The position numbers and the translations under genes were made by a program. Below the pieces are notes generated by a model, which ran no database searches, was not told where the DNA came from, and saw only the letters and a program-made list of their open reading frames with translations. A DNA stretch of 64,000 bases. Source: CAVQFB01 sp963711675 (GTDB lineage Bacteria; Acidobacteriota; Terriglobia; Terriglobales; Acidobacteriaceae). Below are positions 15,734 to 24,320 of the stretch, piece after piece. The stretch is from the NCBI GenBank assembly GCA_963711675.1, contig CAVQFB010000006.1, positions 124,001-188,000 of the forward strand, in the 5' to 3' direction. Positions within the stretch are counted from its first letter, which is position 1. Each line of letters opens with the position of its first letter.

Positions 15734-16921
15734 CTACTTCACAATCTCGCTGATCGTGCCCGCGCCCACCGTGTGGCCGCCTTCGCGGATGGCAAAGCGC
15801 AACCCCTTCTCCATCGCCACCGGCGTGATCAGCTCTACCACCAAAGGCACGTTGTCCCCCGGCATCACCATCTCCGTCCCTGCCGGCAACTCCGCCACTC
15901 CCGTCACGTCCGTCGTGCGCAAGTAGAACTGCGGCCGGTAGCCCTTGAAGAACGGCGTGTGCCGCCCGCCTTCTTCCTTCGTCAGGATGTACACCTCGCC
16001 CTTGAACGTCGTGTGCGGCGTGATCGAGCCTGTCTTCGCCAGCACCATCCCGCGCTCCACATCCTCTTTCGCAATACCGCGCAGGAGCAGCCCGGCGTTG
16101 TCGCCCGCCATGCCTTCATCCAGCTGCTTCTTGAACATCTCCACGCCCGTCACTACCGTCTTGCGCGTCTCCCGGAAGCCCACGATCTCCACTTCCTCGC
16201 CCACCTTCACCTTGCCGCGCTCGATTCTGCCGGTCACTACCGTGCCTCGGCCCTGAATCGAGAAAATATCCTCGATCGGCATCAGGAACGGCTTGTCCGT
16301 GTCCCGCGGCGGCAGCGGAATGTACTTGTCCACCGCCTCCATCAGCGCGTCCACCTGCTTCTCCCACTTCGCTTCCCCGTTCAGCGCGCCCAGCGCCGAC
16401 AACCGGATCACCGGCACATCGTCGCCCGGAAACTGGTAGCTCTTCAGCAACTCGCGCACTTCCAGTTCCACCAGGTCAAGCAACTCGGCGTCATCCACCG
16501 CGTCGCACTTGTTCAGCGCCACCACGATGTAGGGCACCCCGACCTGACGCGCCAGGAGCACGTGCTCGCGCGTCTGTGGCATCGGCCCGTCGGTCGCCGC
16601 CACGACTAAGATCGCGCCATCCATCTGCGCCGCGCCCGTAATCATGTTCTTGATGTAGTCGGCGTGACCGGGACAATCGACGTGCGCGTAGTGCCGGTTC
16701 GAAGTCTCATACTCCACGTGCGCCGTCGCGATGGTGATGCCGCGCGCCTTCTCTTCCGGCGCGTTGTCGATCGAATCGAACGAGCGGAACACGATCTTGG
16801 GGTTGTGCTTCTGCAATACCTTCGTGATCGCCGCCGTCAACGTCGTCTTGCCGTGATCAATGTGTCCGATCGTCCCTACGTTTACGTGCGGCTTGGTGCG
16901 GTCAAATTTCTCTTTCGCCAT
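15734..16921 (-). CDS. tuf: Translation elongation factor Tu
   Basis: GTPase that delivers aminoacyl-tRNA to the ribosome, 395 residues, full length. G1 motif GHIDHGKT (family usually GHVDHGKT), G3 DCPGHADY, G4 NKCD and G5 SALGA are all visible, followed by the two beta-barrel domains with GRGTVVTGRIERG and the terminal ISEIVK. Codon use is strongly biased to C-ending codons, as expected for a highly expressed gene. It is preceded by tRNA-Thr and a small hypothetical gene, resembling the tRNA-tufB arrangement of E. coli. Confidence 0.98.
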   Translation of the reverse strand: MAKEKFDRTKPHVNVGTIGHIDHGKTTLTAAITKVLQKHNPKIVFRSFDSIDNAPEEKARGITIATAHVEYETSNRHYAHVDCPGHADYIKNMITGAAQMDGAILVVAATDGPMPQTREHVLLARQVGVPYIVVALNKCDAVDDAELLDLVELEVRELLKSYQFPGDDVPVIRLSALGALNGEAKWEKQVDALMEAVDKYIPLPPRDTDKPFLMPIEDIFSIQGRGTVVTGRIERGKVKVGEEVEIVGFRETRKTVVTGVEMFKKQLDEGMAGDNAGLLLRGIAKEDVERGMVLAKTGSITPHTTFKGEVYILTKEEGGRHTPFFKGYRPQFYLRTTDVTGVAELPAGTEMVMPGDNVPLVVELITPVAMEKGLRFAIREGGHTVGAGTISEIVK

Positions 16922-16951
16922 AAAAGTGCCGTGACTCGCTCCTTCTTTCGT

Positions 16952-17293
16952 TCAGTAGTAGCGATAAAGCTTGTGAAACCTCGTCCGTAGCCCAGGTTCG
17001 ACTTGTTCAATCCTTGACAAATAAAACTCGCGCAACTGAGCTTGATCAGAAACCGCTAGCTCCTGATACCACTGCCGCGCGGGCTTGCCCGATTTCGCCA
17101 GCGGCTCGTCGAGGTCCTCAAGAACTCCGCTCGCCAGAAGCAAATCCACATCCCGGACGCGGATACCCTTCTTCTGCAACCTGCGCAGGAACTGTTCGAC
17201 GCTCTCGCCGCTCAGAATGCGGTCTATGGCGTCTTTCAGCTGCGCGAACTCTTTTTCCTTCTCGATCCTGATGGCAGCCTGTTCGAAACCCAC
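16952..17293 (-). CDS. Hypothetical protein between tRNA-Thr and tuf
   Basis: A 113-residue, charged, probably all-helical protein with no signal peptide, membrane segment or familiar motif. The C-terminus is unusually aromatic and basic (RTRFHKLYRYY). The longest start is GTG 17293 with AGGG a few bases upstream. It begins 23 nt after tRNA-Thr(GGT) and ends 30 nt before tuf, so it is almost certainly on the same transcript. The codon pattern and lack of stops argue that it is real; the function is unknown. Confidence 0.6.
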   Translation of the reverse strand: MGFEQAAIRIEKEKEFAQLKDAIDRILSGESVEQFLRRLQKKGIRVRDVDLLLASGVLEDLDEPLAKSGKPARQWYQELAVSDQAQLREFYLSRIEQVEPGLRTRFHKLYRYY

Positions 17294-17316
17294 CGCGACA
17301 CCCTGCAGTCAAACTC

Positions 17317-17392
<76 letters not shown>

Positions 17393-17488
17393 TCAAACTC
17401 AACTCCCAGCTCCCTCGCAAATTGCGCTCGGGATTTCGGCTGCGGGCTCCCGCTTCGCTCACGCCCGCAAAGCGCCTCAACTTACCTC

Positions 17489-17536
17489 GGGAGTGCTCTA
17501 CCAACTGATCTACATCGGCCCGAACTCAACTCCCAG
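17489..17536 (-). pseudogene. Partial duplicate of tRNA-Thr (5' half)
   Basis: Forty-eight bp that match 17362-17409 with about three mismatches. It covers the 5' anticodon stem strand, D-arm and acceptor strand of tRNA-Thr(GGT) plus 16 bp of upstream leader. The anticodon, T-arm and 3' acceptor strand are missing, so it cannot fold as a tRNA. It lies 80 bp upstream of the intact copy. Confidence 0.75.
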
Positions 17537-17552
17537 AAAACTATTCAAACTC

Positions 17553-17627
17553 TGGAGCGGGAGACGGGAATCGAACCCGCGACCAACAGCTTGGAAGGCT
17601 GTGACTCTACCACTGAGTTACTCCCGC
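17553..17627 (-). tRNA. tRNA-Gly (anticodon TCC)
   Basis: The acceptor GCGGGAG pairs with CTCCCGC. Anticodon stem ACAGC/GCTGT has loop CTTCCAA. CCA is encoded. It is in the position of glyT in the E. coli cluster. Confidence 0.97.
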
Positions 17628-17631
17628 CCTC

Positions 17632-17805
17632 TCACTCGCCTTCTTTTCCCGGGTGCATCACGTCCTTGCGATGCAGCCAGCTCTTCACCGCGAACAGCCC
17701 CAGAATCGCCAGCGTCGCCAGACGCAGTCTCTCGTCCGGCAAAGTCGTCCAGGAAAGCACTGCCAGGACGGCGTACACGACCAGCGCGATGGCCAAGCGA
17801 TTCAC
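17632..17805 (-). CDS. Small two-helix membrane protein between tRNA-Tyr and tRNA-Gly
   Basis: A 57-residue frame from GTG 17805 to TGA. Two hydrophobic stretches (about residues 4-19 and 29-44) are separated by a short charged turn (PDERLR), and the tail is polar (RKDVMHPGKEGE). It is co-directional with the tRNA genes: it starts 10 nt after tRNA-Tyr and ends 5 nt before tRNA-Gly, so the spacing leaves almost no free DNA. No strong ribosome-binding site is visible, and the GTG start is the only one giving the first helix. No family is recognised. The tight fit and clean hydrophobic pattern favour a real gene. Confidence 0.5.
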   Translation of the reverse strand: MNRLAIALVVYAVLAVLSWTTLPDERLRLATLAILGLFAVKSWLHRKDVMHPGKEGE

Positions 17806-17814
17806 TTCAATTCA

Positions 17815-17903
17815 TGGTGCACAGGGAAGGATTCGAACCTTCGTACCTCGCTAGGAGGGACAGATTTACAGTCTGTTGGCTTTAACCACTCACCCACCTG
17901 TGC
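17815..17903 (-). tRNA. tRNA-Tyr (anticodon GTA)
   Basis: Class II tRNA with a long variable arm. The acceptor GCACAGG pairs with CCTGTGC, the anticodon loop is CTGTAAA, and CCA is encoded. It is in the position of tyrU in the E. coli cluster. Confidence 0.97.
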
Positions 17904-18139
17904 AGAAACGCTGAGCCCTTCGGCTCTGACTACGTTGGCCTCCGGCGATACCTTGCCGGAGTTCGCGACATGCGGGAGACGCACGAATCTTACGCAACGA
18001 TCCAAGGAGATCAGGATGGCGCGAGCGTACTCGCGCACAAAAACCACTACACGTCGGAAAAAAATCCTAGATGGAGTGCCTCAGATAACCTGGTGCCCTG
18101 CCGCCCGCGCCACAACTACCTGCGATCAAAACCGTTTCC

Positions 18140-18215
18140 TGGAGCTGGCGAAGGGATTCGAACCCCCGACCCTCTGATTACAAATCAGATGCTCTACCGA
18201 CTGAGCTACGCCAGC
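18140..18215 (-). tRNA. tRNA-Thr (anticodon TGT)
   Basis: The acceptor GCTGGCG pairs with CGCCAGC. Anticodon stem TCTGA/TCAGA has loop TTTGTAA. CCA is encoded. It is the first gene of the minus-strand superoperon. The 236 bp to tRNA-Tyr contain small hairpins (GAGCCCTTCGGCTC; CTCCGGC..GCCGGAG) but no gene. Confidence 0.97.
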
Positions 18216-18283
18216 AATAGACATCGTGCGCGTACAGGCGCACTATGTCCCTGATCCCTCTGAGATGTCCGGGACAATTTTTA

Positions 18284-18312
18284 AAGGTATCATAACGGCA
18301 ATATACGTGCAA
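18284..18312 (-). promoter_or_regulatory. Possible promoter of the tRNA-tuf-rpl-rpo superoperon
   Basis: On the minus strand TTGCAC and TACCTT are separated by exactly 17 bp, about 70 bp upstream of the first tRNA. The -10 match is poor, so this is tentative. Confidence 0.35.
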
Positions 18313-18425
18313 CCGCCTTTCGATTCGTAGACATCCGGACCGGCGGCGCCATCTTTTGCCAGCCTCCGGAATTGGCGGTCTGCCCCCTTCGCAGGTGCTA
18401 TCATGGCCGTCGTTAGCCGCATTTC

Positions 18426-19499
18426 ATGCGAATAAGACGCAGCCTTCCCATTCTGCTGGGGGTGGTGATTATCGCCGCCGCCCTCGCCCTGATCGTTCAA
18501 CTGCGCAAGCACGCCCCTCCGGAGCCCGCGCGGCTTCTGCCCGGCGCTGATGCCTTTTTTTATGTGAACCTGAAATGGGTTCGCGCCGCGAACGCCGTCA
18601 GCCAGTTGCCTCCAGTCTCGCATGATCCGGAATACGAACGCTTCATCGACGAAACAGGCTTTCAATTCGAGCGCGATCTGGACGAGGCTGCCTTCGCGGT
18701 TCACTATCCCGCCGCCGGATCTCCCCCCGAAAAAGACGGATCGCCCGCACCGCCTCGTTTTTCGGAAGTGTTTGTCGGCAAAATACAGGGCGAGAAGCTG
18801 GTCGCATATTTGCGCAAGCTTTCCAGTTCAGTTGAGATCTACCAGTCGCGGGAAATTTTCAGCATTCCACTTGAAGGCCGGACCGTGCGGGTCGCGATCC
18901 TGGGTGTCGACTCGGTCGCGATTTCAAATCACGAAAACCCCAACGTGATTCGCGGCATGGTCGACCGCGCACGCAAGCTGGCGTCTCCGTTTGCGGGCCC
19001 GGCACTGCTGCGGCAATACTACAAGCACGTTCCGCTCGCCAGCCTCGCTTGGGTGATCGCACGTGTCGAGCCGGGAGGGCCTTCGTTCGCAGGACCGGTC
19101 GGCGGCTGGGCCATGCTGTTTTCGAAGCCGGCGGAGGTGGTGATTTCCGCGCGCTACATCCGCGCTCTGCACCTGAAAGCAGAGGCGTTCACTGACAGTG
19201 ACGAGGATGCGCAGAAGGTCACGGAGAAAGTGGGAACGTTCCTGAGCCTCTTTCACGCGGCCGAAACCTCTGTGGGAACGCAGGGGACCGATCCCGATGT
19301 GAAGAGTTTCTTCGAGAGCCTGAAGATCGAGCAAAATCGGGATCGCGCCGTTCTCACGGCGATCTTGCCCCCCGGCTTTTTCCGCAAGGCCCTGGCGGAA
19401 GCACCTCAGGCAGCAGCACCGGCTACACAGTCGGAATCAGGTCACATGCCGTCTCCGCCCGAGGAGCTGACAAAGCCTCCCAAAACCCGTGGGAAATGA
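18426..19499 (+). CDS. Membrane-anchored hypothetical protein
   Basis: A 357-residue protein with one N-terminal transmembrane helix (about residues 7-24, PILLGVVIIAAALALIV) and a large extracytoplasmic part. The latter begins RLLPGADAFFYVNLKWVRA and ends in a Pro/Ala/Lys-rich tail. The idea of a periplasmic domain that 'measures' a quantity by repeated alpha/beta units resembles DUF3352-type proteins, but no diagnostic motif is seen and I do not assign a function. It is divergent from the tRNA cluster, with 211 bp between them. ATG 18426 is the only early start. Confidence 0.75.
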   Translation: MRIRRSLPILLGVVIIAAALALIVQLRKHAPPEPARLLPGADAFFYVNLKWVRAANAVSQLPPVSHDPEYERFIDETGFQFERDLDEAAFAVHYPAAGSPPEKDGSPAPPRFSEVFVGKIQGEKLVAYLRKLSSSVEIYQSREIFSIPLEGRTVRVAILGVDSVAISNHENPNVIRGMVDRARKLASPFAGPALLRQYYKHVPLASLAWVIARVEPGGPSFAGPVGGWAMLFSKPAEVVISARYIRALHLKAEAFTDSDEDAQKVTEKVGTFLSLFHAAETSVGTQGTDPDVKSFFESLKIEQNRDRAVLTAILPPGFFRKALAEAPQAAAPATQSESGHMPSPPEELTKPPKTRGK

Positions 19500-19656
19500 C
19501 CTCGCTGCGCTTACCTCGCGGAAAGAAAATGTGTAACATCGGGCCGAGCCATTCATCTGTAAGGTAGCGGGGCTACGTACTTAGTTCAGGAACTATTCAA
19601 GTTGGAGCTTTTCGGTTCGGCTCGCTCCCCAGGTCAAGACGGGTAGAATAATCACG

Positions 19657-20379
19657 ATGTCGACTCTTCCACTGCCGCTCGCCGCTTTCGTTGCGGGGCT
19701 GATCTCGTTTCTCTCGCCGTGCGTGTTGCCACTGGTGCCGGGCTATGTGTCGCTGATCTCCGGCGCGGGCGTGGAAGAACTCAAGTCGCAAGAGAGCCGG
19801 CTGTTTCAGAAAGTGATGCTCAACTCAGTCGCCTTCATTCTGGGCTTCAGCGTGGTGTTCATTACGCTGGGCGCGATCTCGACCGAGGTGGGGCAGATAC
19901 TGGCGCGTTACAAGTCCACCCTGGCACAGGTGGCGGGCGTGGTCATTATTCTGTTCGGACTTCACCTCACCGGAATTTTCAAGATCAAAGCTTTGTACAC
20001 GGATGCGCGCCTGCACAGCGTGAAAGGCGGCAGCACGGCCTGGGGAGCGTTTGTCATCGGCTTTGCGTTCGCTTTTGGCTGGACGCCGTGCGTGGGGCCG
20101 ATCCTGGCCGTGATCCTCGGCTTCGCCGCGGCTCAGGATTCAGTTTTCAAAGGAATCCTCCTACTGGCCGTCTACTCCCTAGGCCTCGCCGTACCGTTCT
20201 TGCTGACTTCGTTGGGCATTGAGCGCTTCCTTAAGTTCTATAGCCGGTTCCGCTCACACATGCACGCGCTCGAAATCGCCAGCGGAGTGCTGCTGATCGC
20301 GCTCGGCGGATTGCTGGTCTTTGGCCGGTTCACGCTGATCTCGAATTACCTGTCGTTTCTGAATCGTTTTGCGCTCTAG
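19657..20379 (+). CDS. ccdA: CcdA-like thiol:disulfide transporter (DsbD beta-type membrane domain)
   Basis: A 240-residue inner-membrane protein with six hydrophobic segments that passes electrons from cytoplasmic thioredoxin to periplasmic thiol proteins. The paired redox cysteines sit in SPCVLPL (C22) and WTPCVGP (C145), both typical of the CcdA/DsbD transmembrane family. It starts at ATG 19657. It is followed 12 nt later by a thioredoxin-like gene and then by a DsbD-alpha-like gene, so the three DsbD functions are encoded separately. Likely roles are cytochrome c maturation or periplasmic disulfide reduction. Confidence 0.9.
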   Translation: MSTLPLPLAAFVAGLISFLSPCVLPLVPGYVSLISGAGVEELKSQESRLFQKVMLNSVAFILGFSVVFITLGAISTEVGQILARYKSTLAQVAGVVIILFGLHLTGIFKIKALYTDARLHSVKGGSTAWGAFVIGFAFAFGWTPCVGPILAVILGFAAAQDSVFKGILLLAVYSLGLAVPFLLTSLGIERFLKFYSRFRSHMHALEIASGVLLIALGGLLVFGRFTLISNYLSFLNRFAL

Positions 20380-20391
20380 CAGGAGAATTTT

Positions 20392-21036
20392 GTGCAGGAT
20401 ACCGACCCAAAAAAAATAGCCAGCCAACCCGTTGATCAACCTGCGCCGTCGCAGCCGGTAGCGGCGCAAGGCGTCAAACGCAATCCCCTGATCATTCTTT
20501 TCGTCGCGGTTGTCGTGGCCTTCCTCCTGTTTGTCGGTTTCCACATGGCGCGCCGCAGAGGAGCCAATGGAACCTCGGCCCAGCTGAACTTCAAAGGTCA
20601 GCCTGCGCCCGCCTTCGAATTGAAATCGCTGGACGGTAAAACGGTTCGCCTGGCCGATTTTCGCGGCAAGGCGGTGCTGCTCAATTTCTGGGCGACCTGG
20701 TGCCAGCCCTGCAAGATCGAGATGCCCTGGTTTGTGGAGCTGCAGAACAAGTACGGCGCCCAGGGCCTGCAGGTCGTGGGGATCGCCATGGACGACGCCA
20801 GCGAGCAGGACATTGCGAAGTTCGCAAGAGACATGGGCGTGAACTACCCGGTGTTGATCGGGAAAGAATCGGTGGGCGACGCCTATGGCGGCGTGCAGTT
20901 CCTTCCCACAACCTTTTTCCTCGACCGCGACGGCAAGGTGGTTGACCGGGTTTTCGGACTGAAGAGCCGCAGCGATATTGAAGATGATGTGAAGACGGCA
21001 CTGAGCCAGGGCCAGCAGGTACAAGCACAAAGGTAA
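20392..21036 (+). CDS. Membrane-tethered TlpA/ResA-like thioredoxin
   Basis: A 214-residue protein: Pro/Gln-rich cytoplasmic start, one transmembrane helix (about residues 32-52), then a periplasmic thioredoxin fold. The active site is WCQPC (W103-C107), and the cis-proline loop lies in GGVQFLPTTFF. The preceding PAPAFELKSLDGKTVRLAD is characteristic of the AhpC/TSA-Redoxin TlpA group. The start is GTG 20392 with AGGAG 6 nt upstream, 12 nt after ccdA. It probably accepts electrons from CcdA and reduces apocytochrome c or other exported thiols. Confidence 0.92.
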   Translation: MQDTDPKKIASQPVDQPAPSQPVAAQGVKRNPLIILFVAVVVAFLLFVGFHMARRRGANGTSAQLNFKGQPAPAFELKSLDGKTVRLADFRGKAVLLNFWATWCQPCKIEMPWFVELQNKYGAQGLQVVGIAMDDASEQDIAKFARDMGVNYPVLIGKESVGDAYGGVQFLPTTFFLDRDGKVVDRVFGLKSRSDIEDDVKTALSQGQQVQAQR

Positions 21037-21097
21037 CCAGCTTTTGCCGCGCGCATCGGTGCCCTGGAGATTATCCTTACATGTATTCTCTCGCGAA

Positions 21098-21667
21098 ATG
21101 ATGCCGCACTCACGAGCTACTGCGTTGAACTGGTTTGCAAAAACACTGGCGGTTGCACTGCTGTTCGCTGACGCCGTATCGGCGCAGCAGATGATGGGTT
21201 CGAAGGCGCCCTCCGTGACCATGGCGCCGCCCGAGCTCGTCAGCATCACTCGCGGCAAGCCTGGGTCGGTGACGTTGCATTTCCGCGTCGCGCCGGGATT
21301 TCACATCAATTCGAACACGCCGAAGTCTGAATATCTGATTCCCACCGCGCTGAAAGTGGAGCCACCTACTGATATTGTGATCGGGAAGTTGACGTATCCT
21401 GCCGGCACGGACATGAGCTTCCCTTTTTCGCCGGACGAAAAGCTGAACGTTTACACGGGAGATTTCGCCGTTGACGTTACCGTGCGTCCGCTGCATACCG
21501 TCGTCGCCGGCAAGTACGCTCTGCGCGGCCAGCTGAAGTACCAGGCCTGCGACAATGCTGCGTGCTATCCGCCAAAACTGTTGGCCGTAAACTTTGATGT
21601 GAAAGTGGTCAAGGCACCGCCTGCACCCACCAAGAATCCTGCCCAGAGCCCGCACGCGCACAGGTAG
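21098..21667 (+). CDS. DsbD N-terminal (alpha) domain-like secreted protein
   Basis: A 189-residue protein with a signal peptide (NWFAKTLAVALLFADAVSAQQ region) and an immunoglobulin-like fold. YQACDNAACYPPK resembles the redox-active C...FCYPP segment of DsbD alpha (known spacing Cx5C, here Cx4C). The last residues are Pro/Ala-rich. The longest frame starts at TTG 21044, but tandem ATGs at 21098/21101 give the proper signal peptide. It is the third member of the ccdA cluster. The role as periplasmic reductant is inferred from the domain and context. Confidence 0.8.
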   Translation: MMPHSRATALNWFAKTLAVALLFADAVSAQQMMGSKAPSVTMAPPELVSITRGKPGSVTLHFRVAPGFHINSNTPKSEYLIPTALKVEPPTDIVIGKLTYPAGTDMSFPFSPDEKLNVYTGDFAVDVTVRPLHTVVAGKYALRGQLKYQACDNAACYPPKLLAVNFDVKVVKAPPAPTKNPAQSPHAHR

Positions 21668-21814
21668 TCAGCGTCAGGCGTAGGTACGTTGCTTCAATCC
21701 TCGAATCTTCCCAAGTCAACAACGGCTTCAGTCGCTATACAACCTGTCACCGGAAGTGCCTCTTCGCGTCGTGCTGCGGCCCCACCGACACGTCATAAAC
21801 GGATTTCCCAGCCA

Positions 21815-23695
21815 ATCGGCATAGGGGGGAGAGTCACCTCTCCTCCCCTGCCACACCACCGTACATGCGGGTCCGCATACGGCGGTTCAGTTCGGTTAAG
21901 CTGGAGCTACATCTAGCAATCGCGGAAGACCGAGCGCGTCGAAGTAAGCAGCCGGAAAGGCGATGGACAAGGCGGGACTGTTCGCCAGGCGCCAAGGTCC
22001 ATGGGGACTACCGGCGGTCTGTGCCGCGAGTGCAGTTCCGACGTTCCGTTGGCGTAGCTGAGCAACCCGCACTCCGCGCCGCTTCCACTGCTTCCAGATC
22101 ACGGATCGCAGCCTGCGCCGGATCCACTGATCCAGACCACTCAACACCGAGGGCGTCTGGCTGTAGCCGAAGTAACTCTTCCAGCCACGCAAGTAGCGGG
22201 CGAGTTCCTTCGTCATCTGTTGCAGACTGATGCCCCGTGTCCGTCGCGTCAGTTCCCGTACTCTTTGCTTACACCGCAGCAGAGCCTTGGGCGCAATGCG
22301 CCGTTTTGGTTCTGTCCCGTAGGTGAAACTAAAGCCCAGAAACTTCCGCTCCTGCGGTCTCGCCACTGCGCTCTTCGCCTCGTTCACCTTGAGCTGGAGT
22401 CGCCGCCAGATGAAACTAGTCACGCTTTGCATGACTCGCTTCCCCGCCCGTTCACTCGCCACGTAGATATTGCAATCATCCGCGTAGCGCACGAAACGGT
22501 GTTGACGCCGTTCCAACTCGCGGTCGAGTTCGTCGAGCACGAGATTCGACAGCAGCGGAGACAAGGGCCCTCCTTGCGGAGTTCCTTCCTCCACCGGACT
22601 CACCAGCCCGTTCTCCATCACGCCCGACTCCAGAATGGCTCGTATCAGCTTGAGCATCCTCTTGTCGCTCACCCGCCGCGCGATCGCCGCCATCAGCTTG
22701 TCGTGGTTGACTCGATCGAAAAACTTTTCCAGATCGAGATCCACCACCCAGCGGTTGCCCTCGGCGATATACTGCTGCGCCTTGGCCACCGCCTGATGCG
22801 CGGAGCGTTGCGGACGAAAGCCGTGACTGTGCTCGGAAAACGTCCGGTCCCACCTGCTTTGCAAAACCTGCATCAACGCCTGCTGGATGAACCGATCCAG
22901 CACCGTCGGAATGCCCAGCTTGCGCACTCCTCCGTCCGGCTTGGCGATCTCTACCCGCCTCACCGGTCGCGGTTGGTAAGTTCCGCTCAGCAACTGTTCC
23001 CGGATGACTGGCCAGTGCTGCTTCAGGTAGCCCGCTAACTCGCCGACCTTCATGCCGTCGATTCCCGGACTTCCCTGGTTGGCCCTCACTCGTCGTAAAG
23101 CCCGCTTCAGGTTCTCCCTATCGCAGACCTCTTCCAGCAACTGCTCCGTTCCAGCCGGGCTTTCGGTTTCGCAGTTCGCCGTGAGCGATTCGGTCCCTTC
23201 CCGTCGAGCCTTCGGAGCTTCACTCCTCCCCTCGCCAGTAAAGGCCAGCACCATCTGTAGCTGGTTCTTCTGCCGCTTGTCGTTCATCGAGTCCTGCGTC
23301 CTACTCGCCGCTCCTTGCTGTTTGGGCCTTCGGCCTTGCGGCCTACTATGCCCTCTGCTGACTCCCGCTGCACGGTCAGGATGGATCACTCCATCCTCAG
23401 TCACGATTCCGTGACATGCGGCGGGTCTCCCGAAGTAAATTCGACCGCCTTCCGCGCACAACCGCCGGATTTACCACCAGTGCTCTTTGGTGGACACGGG
23501 CTTCACTGTCAGTTGCCAGCTCGCCCTGCACCGTAGGCCTCATCATCCGGTTCTTGTTCATCGGCTCACGCGTTTGATCCACGCTTCTTTCAGACCTCGC
23601 CTCGCGACGACGCCCTTGCGCTTCTCTAGCCCTTCACCTCCACCAGGCTGGACAGGGGACCTGCACCCCCAAGCTGTCGAACATGTTCGGCACAC
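21815..23695 (-). mobile_element. Group II intron with maturase ORF
   Basis: The 5' end on the minus strand is GTGTGCCGAAC at 23695, matching the GUGYG consensus. The 5' region continues with GGGGGTGCAGGTCCCC and with AGTCAGCAGAGGGCATAGTA just before the ORF, segments familiar from bacterial group II introns. Domain V is at about 21855-21890: CCGCCGTATGCGG facing CCGCATGTACGGTGG. Domain VI (GGAGAGGTGACTCTCC) follows, and the 3' end CCTATGCCGAT falls at 21815. Total length is about 1881 bp. The 5' exon side carries a palindrome, GGCATGGC-TTCA-GCCATGCC (23705-23724), 9 bp from the junction. The exact 3' border is less sure than the 5' border. Confidence 0.88.
21896..23287 (-). CDS. ltrA: Group II intron reverse transcriptase/maturase
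   Basis: Intron-encoded protein, 463 residues from ATG 23287 (MNDKRQKNQLQ). Reverse-transcriptase blocks include GIPTVLDRFIQQALMQ, DLEKFFDRVNHDKL, GTPQGGPLSPLLSN (235-248) and the catalytic YADD (268-271). The thumb/maturase domain X follows (ELARYLRGWKSYFGY). The C-terminus ends SPALSIAFPAAYFDALGLP with no HNH endonuclease. Such proteins rely on nicked or single-stranded target DNA, often at palindromes. A longer frame to 23461 only reads through intron RNA. All catalytic residues are present, so the intron may be active. Confidence 0.93.
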   Translation of the reverse strand: MNDKRQKNQLQMVLAFTGEGRSEAPKARREGTESLTANCETESPAGTEQLLEEVCDRENLKRALRRVRANQGSPGIDGMKVGELAGYLKQHWPVIREQLLSGTYQPRPVRRVEIAKPDGGVRKLGIPTVLDRFIQQALMQVLQSRWDRTFSEHSHGFRPQRSAHQAVAKAQQYIAEGNRWVVDLDLEKFFDRVNHDKLMAAIARRVSDKRMLKLIRAILESGVMENGLVSPVEEGTPQGGPLSPLLSNLVLDELDRELERRQHRFVRYADDCNIYVASERAGKRVMQSVTSFIWRRLQLKVNEAKSAVARPQERKFLGFSFTYGTEPKRRIAPKALLRCKQRVRELTRRTRGISLQQMTKELARYLRGWKSYFGYSQTPSVLSGLDQWIRRRLRSVIWKQWKRRGVRVAQLRQRNVGTALAAQTAGSPHGPWRLANSPALSIAFPAAYFDALGLPRLLDVAPA

Positions 23696-23800
23696 AACCG
23701 GGAGGGCATGGCTTCAGCCATGCCGCCACGGACTGAACCCCTTGTCATTCCGAGCCGGCGAACTGAGCTTGTCGAAGCGAGCCGAAGCGAGGAATCTGCT
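23696..23800. repeat. Palindrome plus TGTCATTCCGAG repeat at the 5' side of the intron
   Basis: GGCATGGC-TTCA-GCCATGCC (23705-23724) is followed by a TGTCATTCCGAGC...AGCGAGGAATCTGC unit (23743-23800). The remaining sequence to 23889 has no recognisable feature. Confidence 0.65.
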
Positions 23801-23889
23801 TTCCCGTCTGCGGCAACAATTTTCCCAAGCGACCTGTCTGAGGAAATCACAGGCAAGGCAATGTGCCTGCTTCGTATCAGGGCGATGCT

Positions 23890-24231
23890 CTATTTCTGCC
23901 GCAGCTTGTCCACAATCACCTGCTCTTCTGTCACGAAGTAGGCCACTTTGTTGTGGTCGATAAAGTTTGCCTCGTCGTCGCTGGAGGCTTTCCATTCGGG
24001 CGATTGACGAGCCGCGAGCAAAGCCTCGACGTCATCGAACCAGAGTTCTGCCATGCCGTCGAAGTCAGGCCGGTATTTGTCTCCTGGGACCGAGATGCGG
24101 CGGCTCTGAACGAGTCGGCGAAGCCGAGGAATCCGAGCGCCGATCGGGCCGTGGACATCTTTCCAGTAGCGAAAGAATTCCTCGTCCGTCAAGCCCGCCT
24201 TCCTGGTGATGCAATACACAAGTTTGACCAT
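23890..24231 (-). CDS. EthD domain-containing protein
   Basis: A 113-residue ferredoxin-like (dimeric alpha/beta barrel) protein. MVKLVYCITRKAGLTDEEFF, then YWKDVHGPI, is the classical EthD opening, and the segment around AELWFDDVEALLAA is likewise typical. The start is ATG 24231 with GGGGA 6 nt upstream; a GTG five codons earlier extends the frame. It stands alone between the intron and a small membrane protein. EthD proteins are linked to ether or aromatic degradation in some bacteria, but the domain is widespread and the substrate here is unknown. Confidence 0.85.
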   Translation of the reverse strand: MVKLVYCITRKAGLTDEEFFRYWKDVHGPIGARIPRLRRLVQSRRISVPGDKYRPDFDGMAELWFDDVEALLAARQSPEWKASSDDEANFIDHNKVAYFVTEEQVIVDKLRQK

Positions 24232-24320
24232 GTATGTCCCCACCACGCGATCGGTGTCAGACGAATTAGTGCCGGCTCACATCCTGCTCAAAGCCCGTAC
24301 GCGCACCGGTAGTCCCCAAA

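Noticed and set aside
18243..18704. 153-aa minus-strand frame opposite the start of the hypothetical at 18426
   Set aside because: Antisense to a clearly protein-like gene with a membrane anchor; no supporting features.
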